From assembly GCA_003298465.1 (NCBI GenBank), contig QNGA01000001.1, positions 1,550,001 through 1,614,000 on the forward strand: a stretch of 64,000 bases of DNA. The letters are read 5' to 3'. Made by a program: the position numbers and the translations under genes. The DNA comes from a halophilic archaeon. GTDB lineage: Archaea; Halobacteriota; Halobacteria; Halobacteriales; Haladaptataceae. The notes under the pieces are model-generated. The model had not been told where the DNA came from and did not search any database. It saw nothing but the letters and a program-made list of their open reading frames with translations. Positions 43,007 to 51,062 of the stretch are shown here, piece by piece (position 1 is the stretch's first letter; each line of letters begins with the position of its first letter).

Positions 43007-44537
43007 GGGCCAGCACCTCCCCGGCGTCGAACGCGGTATCCCCAAGGACGTCCGTGACGACGCGCTCCGCGAGGGCGAAGAACGGGAACGCGCTGGGCCG
43101 GACGCCGAAGAGGACCGCGAGCGCGGCGGTGGCGAGAAGCGGAGCGAGCAGCGACCACGGGGTTTCGAGGCCGCCGCGCCCGCCGTCGTCGACTCCGTCG
43201 CCGTCTGCGACCGGATCCGTCCGGAAGCCGGCCCGCGCGACGATGGGCCAGAAGAAGAGGAGTTTCAGTAGCCCCGAGAGCAGGACCGTCGTCGCGAGGA
43301 GTGGACGTCCGGCCTCGAACGCGCCGAGGAGGACGTACAGTTTGCTGACGAAGCCGGCAACGCCCGGGATGCCGACGAGGCCGGCCGCCGCGACGGCGAA
43401 GGCGGTCGTGGTCGCCGGAAGCCTGCGAGCGACGCCGTCCATCTCGGAGACGCGGTCGACGCCCGTCTCGTGGGTCACGACGCCGACCGAGAAGAACGCG
43501 GTTATCTTCATGAATCCGTGGGCGACGAGGTGGAGCAGCGCCCCGAACACCGCCGCGGGAGCGAGGAGGGCGACGCCGAGCACGATGTACGAAAGCTGGC
43601 CGACCGTCGAGTACGCCAGTCCCCGTTTGAGTTTGTCCTGGCGAAGCGTGAGCACGCTGCTGACGATGACGGTCGCGGCGGCCGCAGTCGCCAGCGGTAG
43701 TCCGACCCCGAACTCCCGGACGGCGCCGGGACCGAAGACGAAAAGCACGACCCGGAGGACGCCGAACGCGCCGCTCTTGACGACCGCGACGGCGTGCAGG
43801 AGCGCGGAGACGGGCGTCGGCGCGGCCATCGCCTCCGGGAGCCAGCGGTGGAGCGGCACGAGCGCGGTCTTCACGCCGAACCCGACGACCAGCAACGCGA
43901 AAGCGGCGGTGGCGGCCGGCGCGTCCGCGCTCCCGAGGCCGACGCCGCCCGGCACGAAGGCGACGGTGCCGGTAATCTGGTGAGCGAGCGCGGTTCCACC
44001 GAAGACGGCGACGCCGCCCGCGAAGGTGTACGCCAGGTACGTCCGCCCCGCGGCGCGCGCTTCCGCCGTTCCGTAGTGGACGACGAGCGGGTACGTCGCG
44101 AGGGTCAGCAGTTCGTAGAAGACGAAGAGGACGAGCAGGTTTGCCGCGAAGGCGACGCCAACCACGGTGGCGACGCTGGCCGCGTAGGCGGCGAAGAAGT
44201 GCCCGCGGCGCTCCTCGTGCGCCATGTATCCCGCGGCGTACACCGTCGCGAAGACCCAGAGGACGGCGACGAGCAGCGCGAAGAGTACGCCGAGCGCGTC
44301 CGCCCGGAGCGCGAAGGGAACGCCGCCGGGCAGCGTCGCCAGTCGGACCGCCCCGCCTCGGCCCGCGACCGCCGCGGGCACCAGTGCGGCGACGATTGCA
44401 AGTTCGGCCAGCGCGACGGTGACCGTCGCTGCGTGCCGCGTCCGGTCGTGGAGCGCGAGCGCGGCGGCGACCGCCAGCCACGGGAGGACGGCCGCGAGCA
44501 GGACGCCCCATCGAGCGACGATGTCTTCGAGTATCAT
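42999..44537 (-). CDS. Mrp/complex-I antiporter-like subunit with complete proton-path residues
   Basis: This 512-residue protein has about 14 hydrophobic helices. The expected charged residues are all present: E142 in VFYELLTLATYP, K223 in FGVKTALVPLHRWLPEA, K254 in AVVKSGAFGV, and the loop PGVAGFVSKLYVLL. It resembles NuoM/MrpD-type subunits that carry out proton translocation in cation/proton antiporters. It overlaps both neighbours by 4-8 nt. With its intact residues it is the best candidate for the functional proton channel of the complex. Confidence 0.88.
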   Translation of the reverse strand: MILEDIVARWGVLLAAVLPWLAVAAALALHDRTRHAATVTVALAELAIVAALVPAAVAGRGGAVRLATLPGGVPFALRADALGVLFALLVAVLWVFATVYAAGYMAHEERRGHFFAAYAASVATVVGVAFAANLLVLFVFYELLTLATYPLVVHYGTAEARAAGRTYLAYTFAGGVAVFGGTALAHQITGTVAFVPGGVGLGSADAPAATAAFALLVVGFGVKTALVPLHRWLPEAMAAPTPVSALLHAVAVVKSGAFGVLRVVLFVFGPGAVREFGVGLPLATAAAATVIVSSVLTLRQDKLKRGLAYSTVGQLSYIVLGVALLAPAAVFGALLHLVAHGFMKITAFFSVGVVTHETGVDRVSEMDGVARRLPATTTAFAVAAAGLVGIPGVAGFVSKLYVLLGAFEAGRPLLATTVLLSGLLKLLFFWPIVARAGFRTDPVADGDGVDDGGRGGLETPWSLLAPLLATAALAVLFGVRPSAFPFFALAERVVTDVLGDTAFDAGEVLARG

Positions 44538-46027
44538 TCGAGCAGAGCCGTCAGCGTCGGTTCGAGGAACGTTTCGAGAGGGGCGGCGACGAAGCCGAGC
44601 AGGACACCGGCGAGGACGGCGAGCGTGGCGGCTACGGCGATTCCAGTCGGCGTGCGGGCGCCGCTACCGTCGTTCGCGTGGGGAGGGCGGGAGTCGTCCC
44701 CTGCGTCTCCGGCGGCGACCAGTCGCTCCAGCACGCGCCAGAAGTACAGCAGCGAGAGGAGACTGCTGGCGACGACGAGCGCGGCCAGCACCGGCGCGTC
44801 GGCGGCCACCGCCCCGGCGACGAGGTACCACTTCGAGGCGAACACGCCGGCCGGCGGCACGCCGACGAGTCCGAGCGCGGCGGCGGCGAGCGCTGCGCTG
44901 GCGAGGGGCGCACGCCGGGCGACCCCCCCGTACTCCCGGACCGTCTTCGCACCCGTGGACTCCGCGATAGCTCCGGCGGCGAGGAACGCTCCCGTCTTCA
45001 GCGCGGCGTGGGAGAGCAGGTGGACGACCGCGCCGGTCAGCGCGAGGCGGTTGGCCAGCCCCACGCCGAGGACGACCAGCCCGAGTTGCGAGACGGTCGA
45101 GCAGGCGAGCAGGCGTTTCACTTTCGACTGACGGAGCGCGAGCAGCCCCCCGACCACGACGCTCGTCGCGCCGCCGACGACGACGGCGACGCGAGCGAGC
45201 GGCACCGCCGCCAGGAACTCGATTCCGAACGCCGCCAGCACGAGGCGAGCGAGCGCGTACGCCCCGGCGGTCGTCACCAACCCCGACAGCAGGACGCTGA
45301 CCCCGACCGGGGCTTCGCCGTGCGCATCGGGGAGCCATCCGTGCAGCGGCACCACGGGCACCTTGACGCCGAGACCGACTGCGACGAGCGCGAACGCGGC
45401 GACGGCGGGCGTTCCGGCACCCAGGCGCTGGCCGAGGAGGGAGACGTTCAGCGCGCCCGTCGCGACGTAGGCGTAGCCCACTCCGAGCAGGTAGAGGGTC
45501 GCACCGACGGTTCCGACGAGCAGGTAGCGCAGCGCCGCACCCGCCGCGACGTCCGTGTCGGCGGTCGCGACCAGCGCGTACGACGAGAGTCCGGCGAGTT
45601 CGAGGAAGACGTAGAGGTTGAACGCGTCGCCCGTGACGAACACGCCCGTCAGGCCGGAGACGAGCAGGAGGACGAGCGCGAGAAACGACTCCGCCGGTTC
45701 CGACGACGTCACGGCGACCACCAGCATACCAATCGCCGCGACGAGCACGACGAACGGGACCGCGAGGCGGTCGACGACGAGTTCCACGCCGGCGAGCGCC
45801 GGAAACCCGCCGAGAACCGCTCGAACGGAGCCGGACCGCGCAACGGCCTGGAACAGCGCGAGCGCCAGGACGGTCTGTGCGGCAGTGGCGGCGAGCGCCG
45901 TCCAGCGGGCGGCGCGGGCCCACAGCCGACCGAGCAGGGCCACCGCGACCGCGGCGACGGCCGGTATCAGGACGAGCAGCGCGGGCAGGACGGAGAAGGG
46001 GGTCGACGGGTCACTCACCCTCGCCAC
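44534..46027 (-). CDS. mrpD: Mrp antiporter subunit D
   Basis: This 497-residue MrpD/NuoN-like protein has E143 in YVFLELAGLSSYAL and K222 in GVKVPVVPLHGWLPDAHGEAP, the helix-5 Glu and helix-7 Lys. The position of the helix-8 lysine (normally LTKVG) is T253 in LVTTAGAYA. PAGVFASKWYLV gives the distal lysine. Its position directly after mrpC, and the HGEAP after the WLPDA motif, make it the canonical D subunit. It overlaps mrpC by about 17 nt. Confidence 0.88.
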   Translation of the reverse strand: MARVSDPSTPFSVLPALLVLIPAVAAVAVALLGRLWARAARWTALAATAAQTVLALALFQAVARSGSVRAVLGGFPALAGVELVVDRLAVPFVVLVAAIGMLVVAVTSSEPAESFLALVLLLVSGLTGVFVTGDAFNLYVFLELAGLSSYALVATADTDVAAGAALRYLLVGTVGATLYLLGVGYAYVATGALNVSLLGQRLGAGTPAVAAFALVAVGLGVKVPVVPLHGWLPDAHGEAPVGVSVLLSGLVTTAGAYALARLVLAAFGIEFLAAVPLARVAVVVGGATSVVVGGLLALRQSKVKRLLACSTVSQLGLVVLGVGLANRLALTGAVVHLLSHAALKTGAFLAAGAIAESTGAKTVREYGGVARRAPLASAALAAAALGLVGVPPAGVFASKWYLVAGAVAADAPVLAALVVASSLLSLLYFWRVLERLVAAGDAGDDSRPPHANDGSGARTPTGIAVAATLAVLAGVLLGFVAAPLETFLEPTLTALLE

Positions 46028-46325
46028 CCCCGACGCGGACGACGAGCGCGAGCGCGACGGCGGTGACGCTCACCCCGACGACGATGGCGGTCAGCACGAG
46101 AACGTGCGGGAGCGGGTCGACGTACCGCGCGCTATCGGTCGCCGTGCCGGAGACGAGCGGCGCGCGACCGCCTCGGCGGAAGCTGGCCCCGACCAGAAAG
46201 AGGAGGACGCCGGTCTGGAAGAGGTTCAGTCCGAGCACCTTCTTCCTGAGGTCCGGGTCGGCGATCACGACCAGCAGGCCGACGCCGACCAGCGCGACGC
46301 CCGCGAGGAAGACGAGTCGCGTCAC
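46011..46325 (-). CDS. mrpC: Mrp antiporter subunit C (NuoK-like)
   Basis: This 104-residue three-helix protein starts at a GTG (46325). The core KKVLGLNLFQTGVLLFLVG and PLPHVLVLTAIVVGVSVTAVALALV are typical of MrpC/NuoK, with helices carrying small residues. It overlaps mrpB by 4 nt and mrpD by 17 nt. It packs with the D subunit in Na+/H+ antiporters. Length and motifs are normal. Confidence 0.88.
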   Translation of the reverse strand: MTRLVFLAGVALVGVGLLVVIADPDLRKKVLGLNLFQTGVLLFLVGASFRRGGRAPLVSGTATDSARYVDPLPHVLVLTAIVVGVSVTAVALALVVRVGGGEGE

Positions 46326-46723
46326 GCCTCCCCTCCCTCGAGCAGGCCGAACAGCGCGGTGAGTGTCGCGGCCACCGCGACCGCGATGCCGAGTTCTGCC
46401 AGTTCGACGGCGTAGACGACGGCGACCGGGAGCGCCCGGAGGTCGAGGACGCCGGCGCCGACCGAGAGGGGAGTGAGGACGACGACGGCGAGCGCGACGA
46501 CGCCCGCAGTGGCCGCACCGCCGAGCGACTGGACGTCGAGCCACCGCTCCGCGGCGTCTCGACCGAACGCCAGGGCGAGCAGGACGGCGGTCGCGGCGAC
46601 GACGACGCCGCCCTGGAACCCGCCCCCGACCGAACTCGTGCCGTGGAACGCCGTGAACAGGCCGAACGTCATGGCGAAGGGAGCGACGACCCGAACCGCG
46701 GCCCGGACGACGACGCTCACCAC
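46322..46723 (-). CDS. mrpB: Mrp antiporter subunit B
   Basis: This 133-residue, four-helix protein has PFAMTFGLFTAFHGTSSVGGGFQGGVVVAATAVLLALAFG, a conserved MnhB signature (HG-x6-GGGFQGG), and a C-terminal EGGEA. A GTG starts the gene. It overlaps the upstream gene end. In other Mrp systems the B subunit sits beside the A subunit C-terminal domain, which here is the 175-residue protein at 46717-47244. Confidence 0.9.
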   Translation of the reverse strand: MVSVVVRAAVRVVAPFAMTFGLFTAFHGTSSVGGGFQGGVVVAATAVLLALAFGRDAAERWLDVQSLGGAATAGVVALAVVVLTPLSVGAGVLDLRALPVAVVYAVELAELGIAVAVAATLTALFGLLEGGEA

Positions 46724-47244
46724 TCTCGCCCTCCGAGCACGACCAGCGCGGCGAGACCGGCGGCGAAGACGACGAACACCTCGCCGACCGTGTCGAAACC
46801 GCGGTAGACGACCAGCACCGCCGTCACGACGTTCTTCACGCCCAGCTCCGGCGCGTTCGCGAGGTAGAATCCGGCGGGACGGCCGACGTCTCCGGCAGCA
46901 CCGGGCGCTATCGGCTCGCCGCCGGTCGGGAGCGCGGGCACCGTCGCGGCGAGTGCGACGACGAGCGCGGCGACGGCCAGCGCGGGTCGCCAGTCGAACG
47001 ACGCCGGGACGGTCGCGCGGCCGGTGCGCGCGATCGCGACCAGCAGCAGCGCCGAGGTGATACCGGCACCGACCGTGGCCTCAGTCAGCGCCACGTCCGG
47101 GGCGCGGAGGACGGCCCACAGCGTCGCCATCCCGAGCCCGTACCCTCCGAACGCGACCGTCGCGGCGAGCGGGTCGCGGAGGACCGCGACGACGAACGCC
47201 CCGCCGACCACGACGACCAGCGCGACCGCGAGCAGGAGATTCAC
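46717..47244 (-). CDS. MrpA C-terminal-like subunit (DUF4040/MbhD plus MbhE)
   Basis: This 175-residue membrane protein corresponds to the C-terminal part of bacterial MrpA. The first half has DPLAATVAFGGYGLGMATLWAVLRAPDVALTEATVGAGI, the DUF4040/MbhD core. The second half has ELGVKNVVTAVLVVYRGFDTVGEVFVV, the MbhE/MnhB-N-like segment. Its GTG start lies in the mrpG stop (GTGA). The large NuoL-like half of MrpA is not fused here and is presumably supplied by one of the 497-565-residue subunits. Confidence 0.82.
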   Translation of the reverse strand: MNLLLAVALVVVVGGAFVVAVLRDPLAATVAFGGYGLGMATLWAVLRAPDVALTEATVGAGITSALLLVAIARTGRATVPASFDWRPALAVAALVVALAATVPALPTGGEPIAPGAAGDVGRPAGFYLANAPELGVKNVVTAVLVVYRGFDTVGEVFVVFAAGLAALVVLGGREW

Positions 47245-47552
47245 GGCTCCTCGCCCTCCGGACGCGTCCACGGTTCGACGCCGGACTCGCGGGCGGTGCG
47301 GACGATGGCGTGCGTGGCGACTGGCGAGGTCACGAGCACGACGATGGCGAGGACGGCCACCCGCGGACGGGCCTCGGCCGGCACCGCGACGCCGGCCGCG
47401 GCGAGCGTCAGCAGCGCGCCGAGCGTCTCGCTCTTGGAGGTCGCGTGCGCACGGGCGAAGCAGTCCGGGAGCCGCACCAGCCCGACCGCGCCGACCGCGA
47501 CGAAGAAGACGCCGCCGGCGGCGAGCGTGGCGGCGAGGTCGGCAGGGGTCAC
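47241..47552 (-). CDS. mrpG: Mrp antiporter subunit G
   Basis: This 103-residue protein has three helices. The segment FFVAVGAVGLVRLPDCFARAHATSKSETLGALL is the MnhG signature (VGLVRLPD-x-ARxHAxSKxxTLG). The GTG at 47552 lies in the mrpF stop. A charged tail (SGVEPWTRPEGEEP) ends the protein. It contributes to Na+/H+ exchange in the assembled complex. Confidence 0.9.
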   Translation of the reverse strand: MTPADLAATLAAGGVFFVAVGAVGLVRLPDCFARAHATSKSETLGALLTLAAAGVAVPAEARPRVAVLAIVVLVTSPVATHAIVRTARESGVEPWTRPEGEEP

Positions 47553-47803
47553 GCCGGCCCTCCCGCGTAGCGCGCCAGACCGATGGCCAGCAGGAAGTTC
47601 AGGAGGGCGTACGCCAGCGCGACGTCGAGCAACCCCGGCTCTGCGAGCACGGCGGCGAGCAGCGCGATCACCACCACCGTCGTCGTCCCGACGGCGTTGG
47701 CGGCGACCGCACGGTCGTACAGCGTCGGCCCGCGGTAGATCCGGTAGCCGGCGATGCCCGCCAGCGCGACCAGCGCGACCGCGGCGGCGAACAGCGCGTT
47801 CAC
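47549..47803 (-). CDS. mrpF: Mrp antiporter subunit F
   Basis: This 84-residue three-helix protein has the MnhF signature YRIYRGPTLYDRAVAANAVGTT and LLDVALAYALLNFLLAIGLARY. The GTG start at 47803 lies within the mrpE stop (4-nt overlap). Every junction in the operon is an overlap, so the subunits are made in fixed order and ratio. Confidence 0.9.
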   Translation of the reverse strand: MNALFAAAVALVALAGIAGYRIYRGPTLYDRAVAANAVGTTTVVVIALLAAVLAEPGLLDVALAYALLNFLLAIGLARYAGGPA

Positions 47804-48384
47804 GAGCCGTCACGCTCCGCCGGGCCGACGAGCCGCAGTTCGCCCCCGCCACCCCGCCCACGGAAGACGAACGCGACGGTGCGCCGGAGGCGTCCCTCGC
47901 GGAGCGAGGCACGGGACCCCGCCGTCAGCGAGTGGACGAGCAACGTCCCCTCGTCCGCCTCGACCGTCACCGTCCCGGGCGTGAGCGTTATCGCGCTCGC
48001 CAGCGTCGCCAGTTCGATTCGAGATTCGGCGTCCGTCTCGTAGTACTCCAGCGCCGGGTCGACGGGCAGCGACGGATGGAGGACGGCGTACGCGACGGCG
48101 ACGTTCGCCTTCGCCACCTCCCAGACGAGGACAGGCAGCGCGAGCGCGGCCCGGACGGTGCGACCGACGCTCCGCCGGAGCGCCGCCGGACGTGGGAACG
48201 TCACCCGCAAGAGCAGGCCCGCGACGACCGCGGCGCTGACCGCGCCGGTGGCGGCGTCGTAGGCCGTCGGCTCTCCGAGCAGGAGATAGAAGCCGAACGA
48301 GACGGTGAAGAGCGCGAGAAACGAGCGTACCTCGGGTAGCCCGCGGAGAGTTCCGTCGCGCATAGACTCTCGAAACGACTGCAT
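47800..48384 (-). CDS. mrpE: Mrp antiporter subunit E
   Basis: This 194-residue protein begins with two or three helices (FLALFTVSFGFYLLLGE and following) and ends in a soluble alpha/beta domain with TLASAITLTPGTVTVEADEGTLLVHSL, the MnhE hallmark. It is the first gene of the operon, so its ATG at 48384 marks the 5' end; an alternative ATG lies 21 nt downstream. The 155-nt gap to the divergent siroheme gene must hold both promoters, but no strong TATA box stands out. Confidence 0.88.
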   Translation of the reverse strand: MQSFRESMRDGTLRGLPEVRSFLALFTVSFGFYLLLGEPTAYDAATGAVSAAVVAGLLLRVTFPRPAALRRSVGRTVRAALALPVLVWEVAKANVAVAYAVLHPSLPVDPALEYYETDAESRIELATLASAITLTPGTVTVEADEGTLLVHSLTAGSRASLREGRLRRTVAFVFRGRGGGGELRLVGPAERDGS

Positions 48385-48539
48385 CCGACATTACTCTGGT
48401 GCCAACCAGCGTAAGCGGTCGAGCCGCAGGAACCGACGACAGGAGTCGGCGTCGACGCGCCGGAGCGACTCGACTCGTTCGCCGCTCTGACGTCCGCGAA
48501 GGGTGACGGTCAAGGCCCCGCTCCGCGTACCAGAAGACG

Positions 48540-49187
48540 ATGATTCCGCTCCTGCACGACTTCGAGGGCGAGCGCGTGCTCGTCTTCGGCGGCGGGTCGG
48601 TCGGTCTGCGGAAGGCCCGCCGGTTCGCCGGCGAGGCCGAGGTGGTGGTCGTCGCGCCGGCGTTCGACGGGCGCGTCCCGGCGGCGCAGATGGTCCGCGC
48701 CAGCCCGGCGGCCGACGAGGACGCCGGAACGTCGACGGTGGCGGAGTGGTTCGACCGGGTCGAACCGGCCCTGGCGGTCGCGGCGACCGACGACGCGGCG
48801 GTGAACGCGGCGGTGGAGCGAGCGGCCCGGGAGCGCGGGGTGCTCGTGAACCGCGCCGACGAGTCGGGCGAGCGCGACGCCGGCAGCGTCGTCGTCCCGG
48901 CGACGGTGCGAGACGGGTCGGTGGTCGCCTCGGTCGCGACCGGCGGGCTGAGCCCCGCGTTGAGCAAGCGTCTCCGGGAGCGCATCGAACCGGAACTCGA
49001 CGGCGCGGGCCGGGTGGCCGAGGCGGCCGCCGAACTGCGAGGAGACCTGCGCGACCGTCCGCCGGAGGAGCGACGGGACGCCCTCTGTGCGGTCGTCGAT
49101 GCCGACCGCGTCTGGCGGGCGGCGCGCGAAGGAGAGGACGTCCGGGCGACGGCGGAACGGGTGGCAGAAGAAGCGCTGGACGGTTAG
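48540..49187 (+). CDS. Precorrin-2 dehydrogenase (Met8/CysG-N type)
   Basis: The protein has 215 residues. The Rossmann loop VLVFGGGSVGLRKARRF (13-29) and LAVAATDDAAVNAAV are typical of NAD-dependent precorrin-2 dehydrogenases, and ATGGLSPALSKRLRERIE matches the Met8/CysG dimerisation region. It converts precorrin-2 to sirohydrochlorin for siroheme. The family may also insert iron, but CbiX at 52084-52896 is the more likely chelatase. It converges on the TrpD2-like gene with a 4-nt overlap at the stops. Confidence 0.9.
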   Translation: MIPLLHDFEGERVLVFGGGSVGLRKARRFAGEAEVVVVAPAFDGRVPAAQMVRASPAADEDAGTSTVAEWFDRVEPALAVAATDDAAVNAAVERAARERGVLVNRADESGERDAGSVVVPATVRDGSVVASVATGGLSPALSKRLRERIEPELDGAGRVAEAAAELRGDLRDRPPEERRDALCAVVDADRVWRAAREGEDVRATAERVAEEALDG

Positions 49188-50245
49188 TCGGCGCGTTCGC
49201 CCGGGTCGAAGGACCGGAGCGCGGCGAGGCGGTCGGCGGCGTCGCCGTCGGCGAGAACCTTCCGCGCGAGTTCGACGCCGTCGGTCAGCGTCTCGACGTC
49301 GCTCCGGGCGTACATCCGGAAGGCGGCGTTGACGGCGATCGCGTCGGCGAACGCGCCGTCTCGTTCGCCGGACAGGACCGCCTCGGTGATGCGAGCGGAG
49401 TCGGCGCGCACGTCGGTCACTTCGAGCGCGGCGGTGTCGCCGTCGAGGCCGAGCGTCGCCGTCTCTATCTCGTCGTCACGGAACTCGCCGTCCCAGTCGG
49501 CGAACCGGGTCGTACCGGGGCGCACGTCGTCGTACCCCTCCAGTCCCTGGAACGCGACGACGCGGTCGACGGACTGGTCGCTCTCGCGGAGCGCGCCGAC
49601 CAGTTTCTTCGCGAACGAGAGGTGGAAGAAGCTCCCGAGGTGGACGTCGGCGTCCGCCGGGTTCGCCAGCGTCTCGACCGTGTTCACGAACGAGCGCACG
49701 CCGAGGTTCCTGCGGGCGGGGAGGAGGGCGTCGACGCCGGGGTTGGCCCGCGACTGCGGATAGAAGCCGAAGCCGACCTCGTCCACCATCGCCGCGCTCG
49801 CGGCGGGCGCGAGGTCCGTCTCGACGCCGAGTTCGTCGAGCACGTGGCGGTATGCGACTCCCTCGCTGGCCGGAACGCGGTCGGCGCTGTGGACGACGAC
49901 CGGCGTGCCGGCGGCCGCGGCGACGAGGCCCGACGCGACGCCGAGCAGGGCGGTGTCCGACTTGCCGTCGTAGTTCGCGCCGCAGTCGACGGGGTCGGCG
50001 TCCGGGCGCGCGACGTCGACCGAGCGCTCGCGCATGGCGTCGACGAAGCCGGCGAGTTCGGTCGGCGTGTTGCGCTTCCACCGGTTCGCCATCCAGAACG
50101 CGCCGAGCGTCTCCGGGGCGGGGTCGCCCGCCAGGATGCGCTCGAAGGCCTCCCGGGCCTGGTCGTAGCTCATGTCGTCGGCCGACCGCGGGCCGGAGCC
50201 GACCGCTTCGGTGAGCAGGCGCTTCAGCGGCCACTCGCCCGTCAT
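49184..50245 (-). CDS. Glycosyltransferase-family-3/anthranilate-phosphoribosyltransferase-like protein (TrpD2/YbiB type)
   Basis: This 353-residue protein has an N-terminal helical bundle (SYDQAREAFERILAGDPAPETLGAFWMANR) and a central PRPP-type region (CGANYDGKSDTALLGVASGLVAAAAGTPVVVHS). It resembles TrpD family members that are not tryptophan enzymes (YbiB/TrpD2, nucleic-acid binding in E. coli). It lies in the siroheme operon and overlaps the methyltransferase stop (ATGA at 50242-50245). The real role in tetrapyrrole metabolism, if any, is unknown. Confidence 0.8.
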   Translation of the reverse strand: MTGEWPLKRLLTEAVGSGPRSADDMSYDQAREAFERILAGDPAPETLGAFWMANRWKRNTPTELAGFVDAMRERSVDVARPDADPVDCGANYDGKSDTALLGVASGLVAAAAGTPVVVHSADRVPASEGVAYRHVLDELGVETDLAPAASAAMVDEVGFGFYPQSRANPGVDALLPARRNLGVRSFVNTVETLANPADADVHLGSFFHLSFAKKLVGALRESDQSVDRVVAFQGLEGYDDVRPGTTRFADWDGEFRDDEIETATLGLDGDTAALEVTDVRADSARITEAVLSGERDGAFADAIAVNAAFRMYARSDVETLTDGVELARKVLADGDAADRLAALRSFDPGERAD

Positions 50246-51060
50246 TCCGACCCCCTGTCCGAGGCGGTGGCGTTCCACGGCCCGGCGCGCGCGGCGGTCG
50301 CACCTTCGAGGCAGTCGACGACCTGGTCGCGCACGCCGACCACGTCGCCGAAGACGGTCGCTGCCGGCGGTTCGACGCCGACCTCGCCGCTGCGCTCGGC
50401 GATGGTGCCGACCGTCCCGGTGACGGTGAACTCCTCGTCGCAGGTCGCCTGCTCGACCACCGCGGCCGGCGTCTCCGCCGGCACGCCGTGCTCGCGCAGC
50501 GCCCGGGCGTTGTCCGCCATGCGCCCGACGCCCATCAGGACGACGAGCGTCCCCCCGGCGATGACGCAGTCGGCGAGCGCCGACCAGTCGATGGCGCTCT
50601 CGTCCTTCGTCGGGTCCTCGTGGCCGGTGACGACCGTGAGGCTGGAGGCGTGCTCGCGGTGGGTCACCGGGATGCCGGCGACCTCCGGCGCGGCGATGGC
50701 GCTCGTGACCCCGGGGACCACCTCGAAGGGGACGCCTTCGCGCGCGAGGTGTTCGGCTTCCTCGCCGCCCCGGCCGAAGACGGTCGGGTCGCCGCCTTTC
50801 AGCCGGACCACGTCGTTTCCCTCCCGGGCCTTGCGGACCATCAGGCGGTTTATCTCCTCCTGGGTCGTCCGCTCGCCGTTCGGGTCCTTTCCAACGTCGA
50901 TACGTTCCGTCGCGTCGGCGTAGCGGTCGACGACGTCGTCGCCCACGAGCGCGTCGTGGAGGACGACGTCGGCGGTTTCGAGCACCCGCGCTGCCTTCAC
51001 CGTCAGCAGTTCGGGGTCGCCCGGACCTGCGCCGACGAGGTACACCGTTCCCTGATACAT
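50242..51060 (-). CDS. cobA: Uroporphyrinogen-III C-methyltransferase
   Basis: This 272-residue SUMT has VYLVGAGPGDPELLTVKA at the N-terminus, DVVRLKGGDPTVFGRGGEEAE for the SAM/substrate site and PVTHREHASSLTVVTGHE. It methylates uroporphyrinogen III twice to precorrin-2, the branch step to siroheme and cobalamin. It is cotranscribed with the TrpD2-like protein downstream and lies 2 nt after the DR2241-like gene. Confidence 0.95.
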   Translation of the reverse strand: MYQGTVYLVGAGPGDPELLTVKAARVLETADVVLHDALVGDDVVDRYADATERIDVGKDPNGERTTQEEINRLMVRKAREGNDVVRLKGGDPTVFGRGGEEAEHLAREGVPFEVVPGVTSAIAAPEVAGIPVTHREHASSLTVVTGHEDPTKDESAIDWSALADCVIAGGTLVVLMGVGRMADNARALREHGVPAETPAAVVEQATCDEEFTVTGTVGTIAERSGEVGVEPPAATVFGDVVGVRDQVVDCLEGATAARAGPWNATASDRGSE

Positions 51061-51062
51061 AG

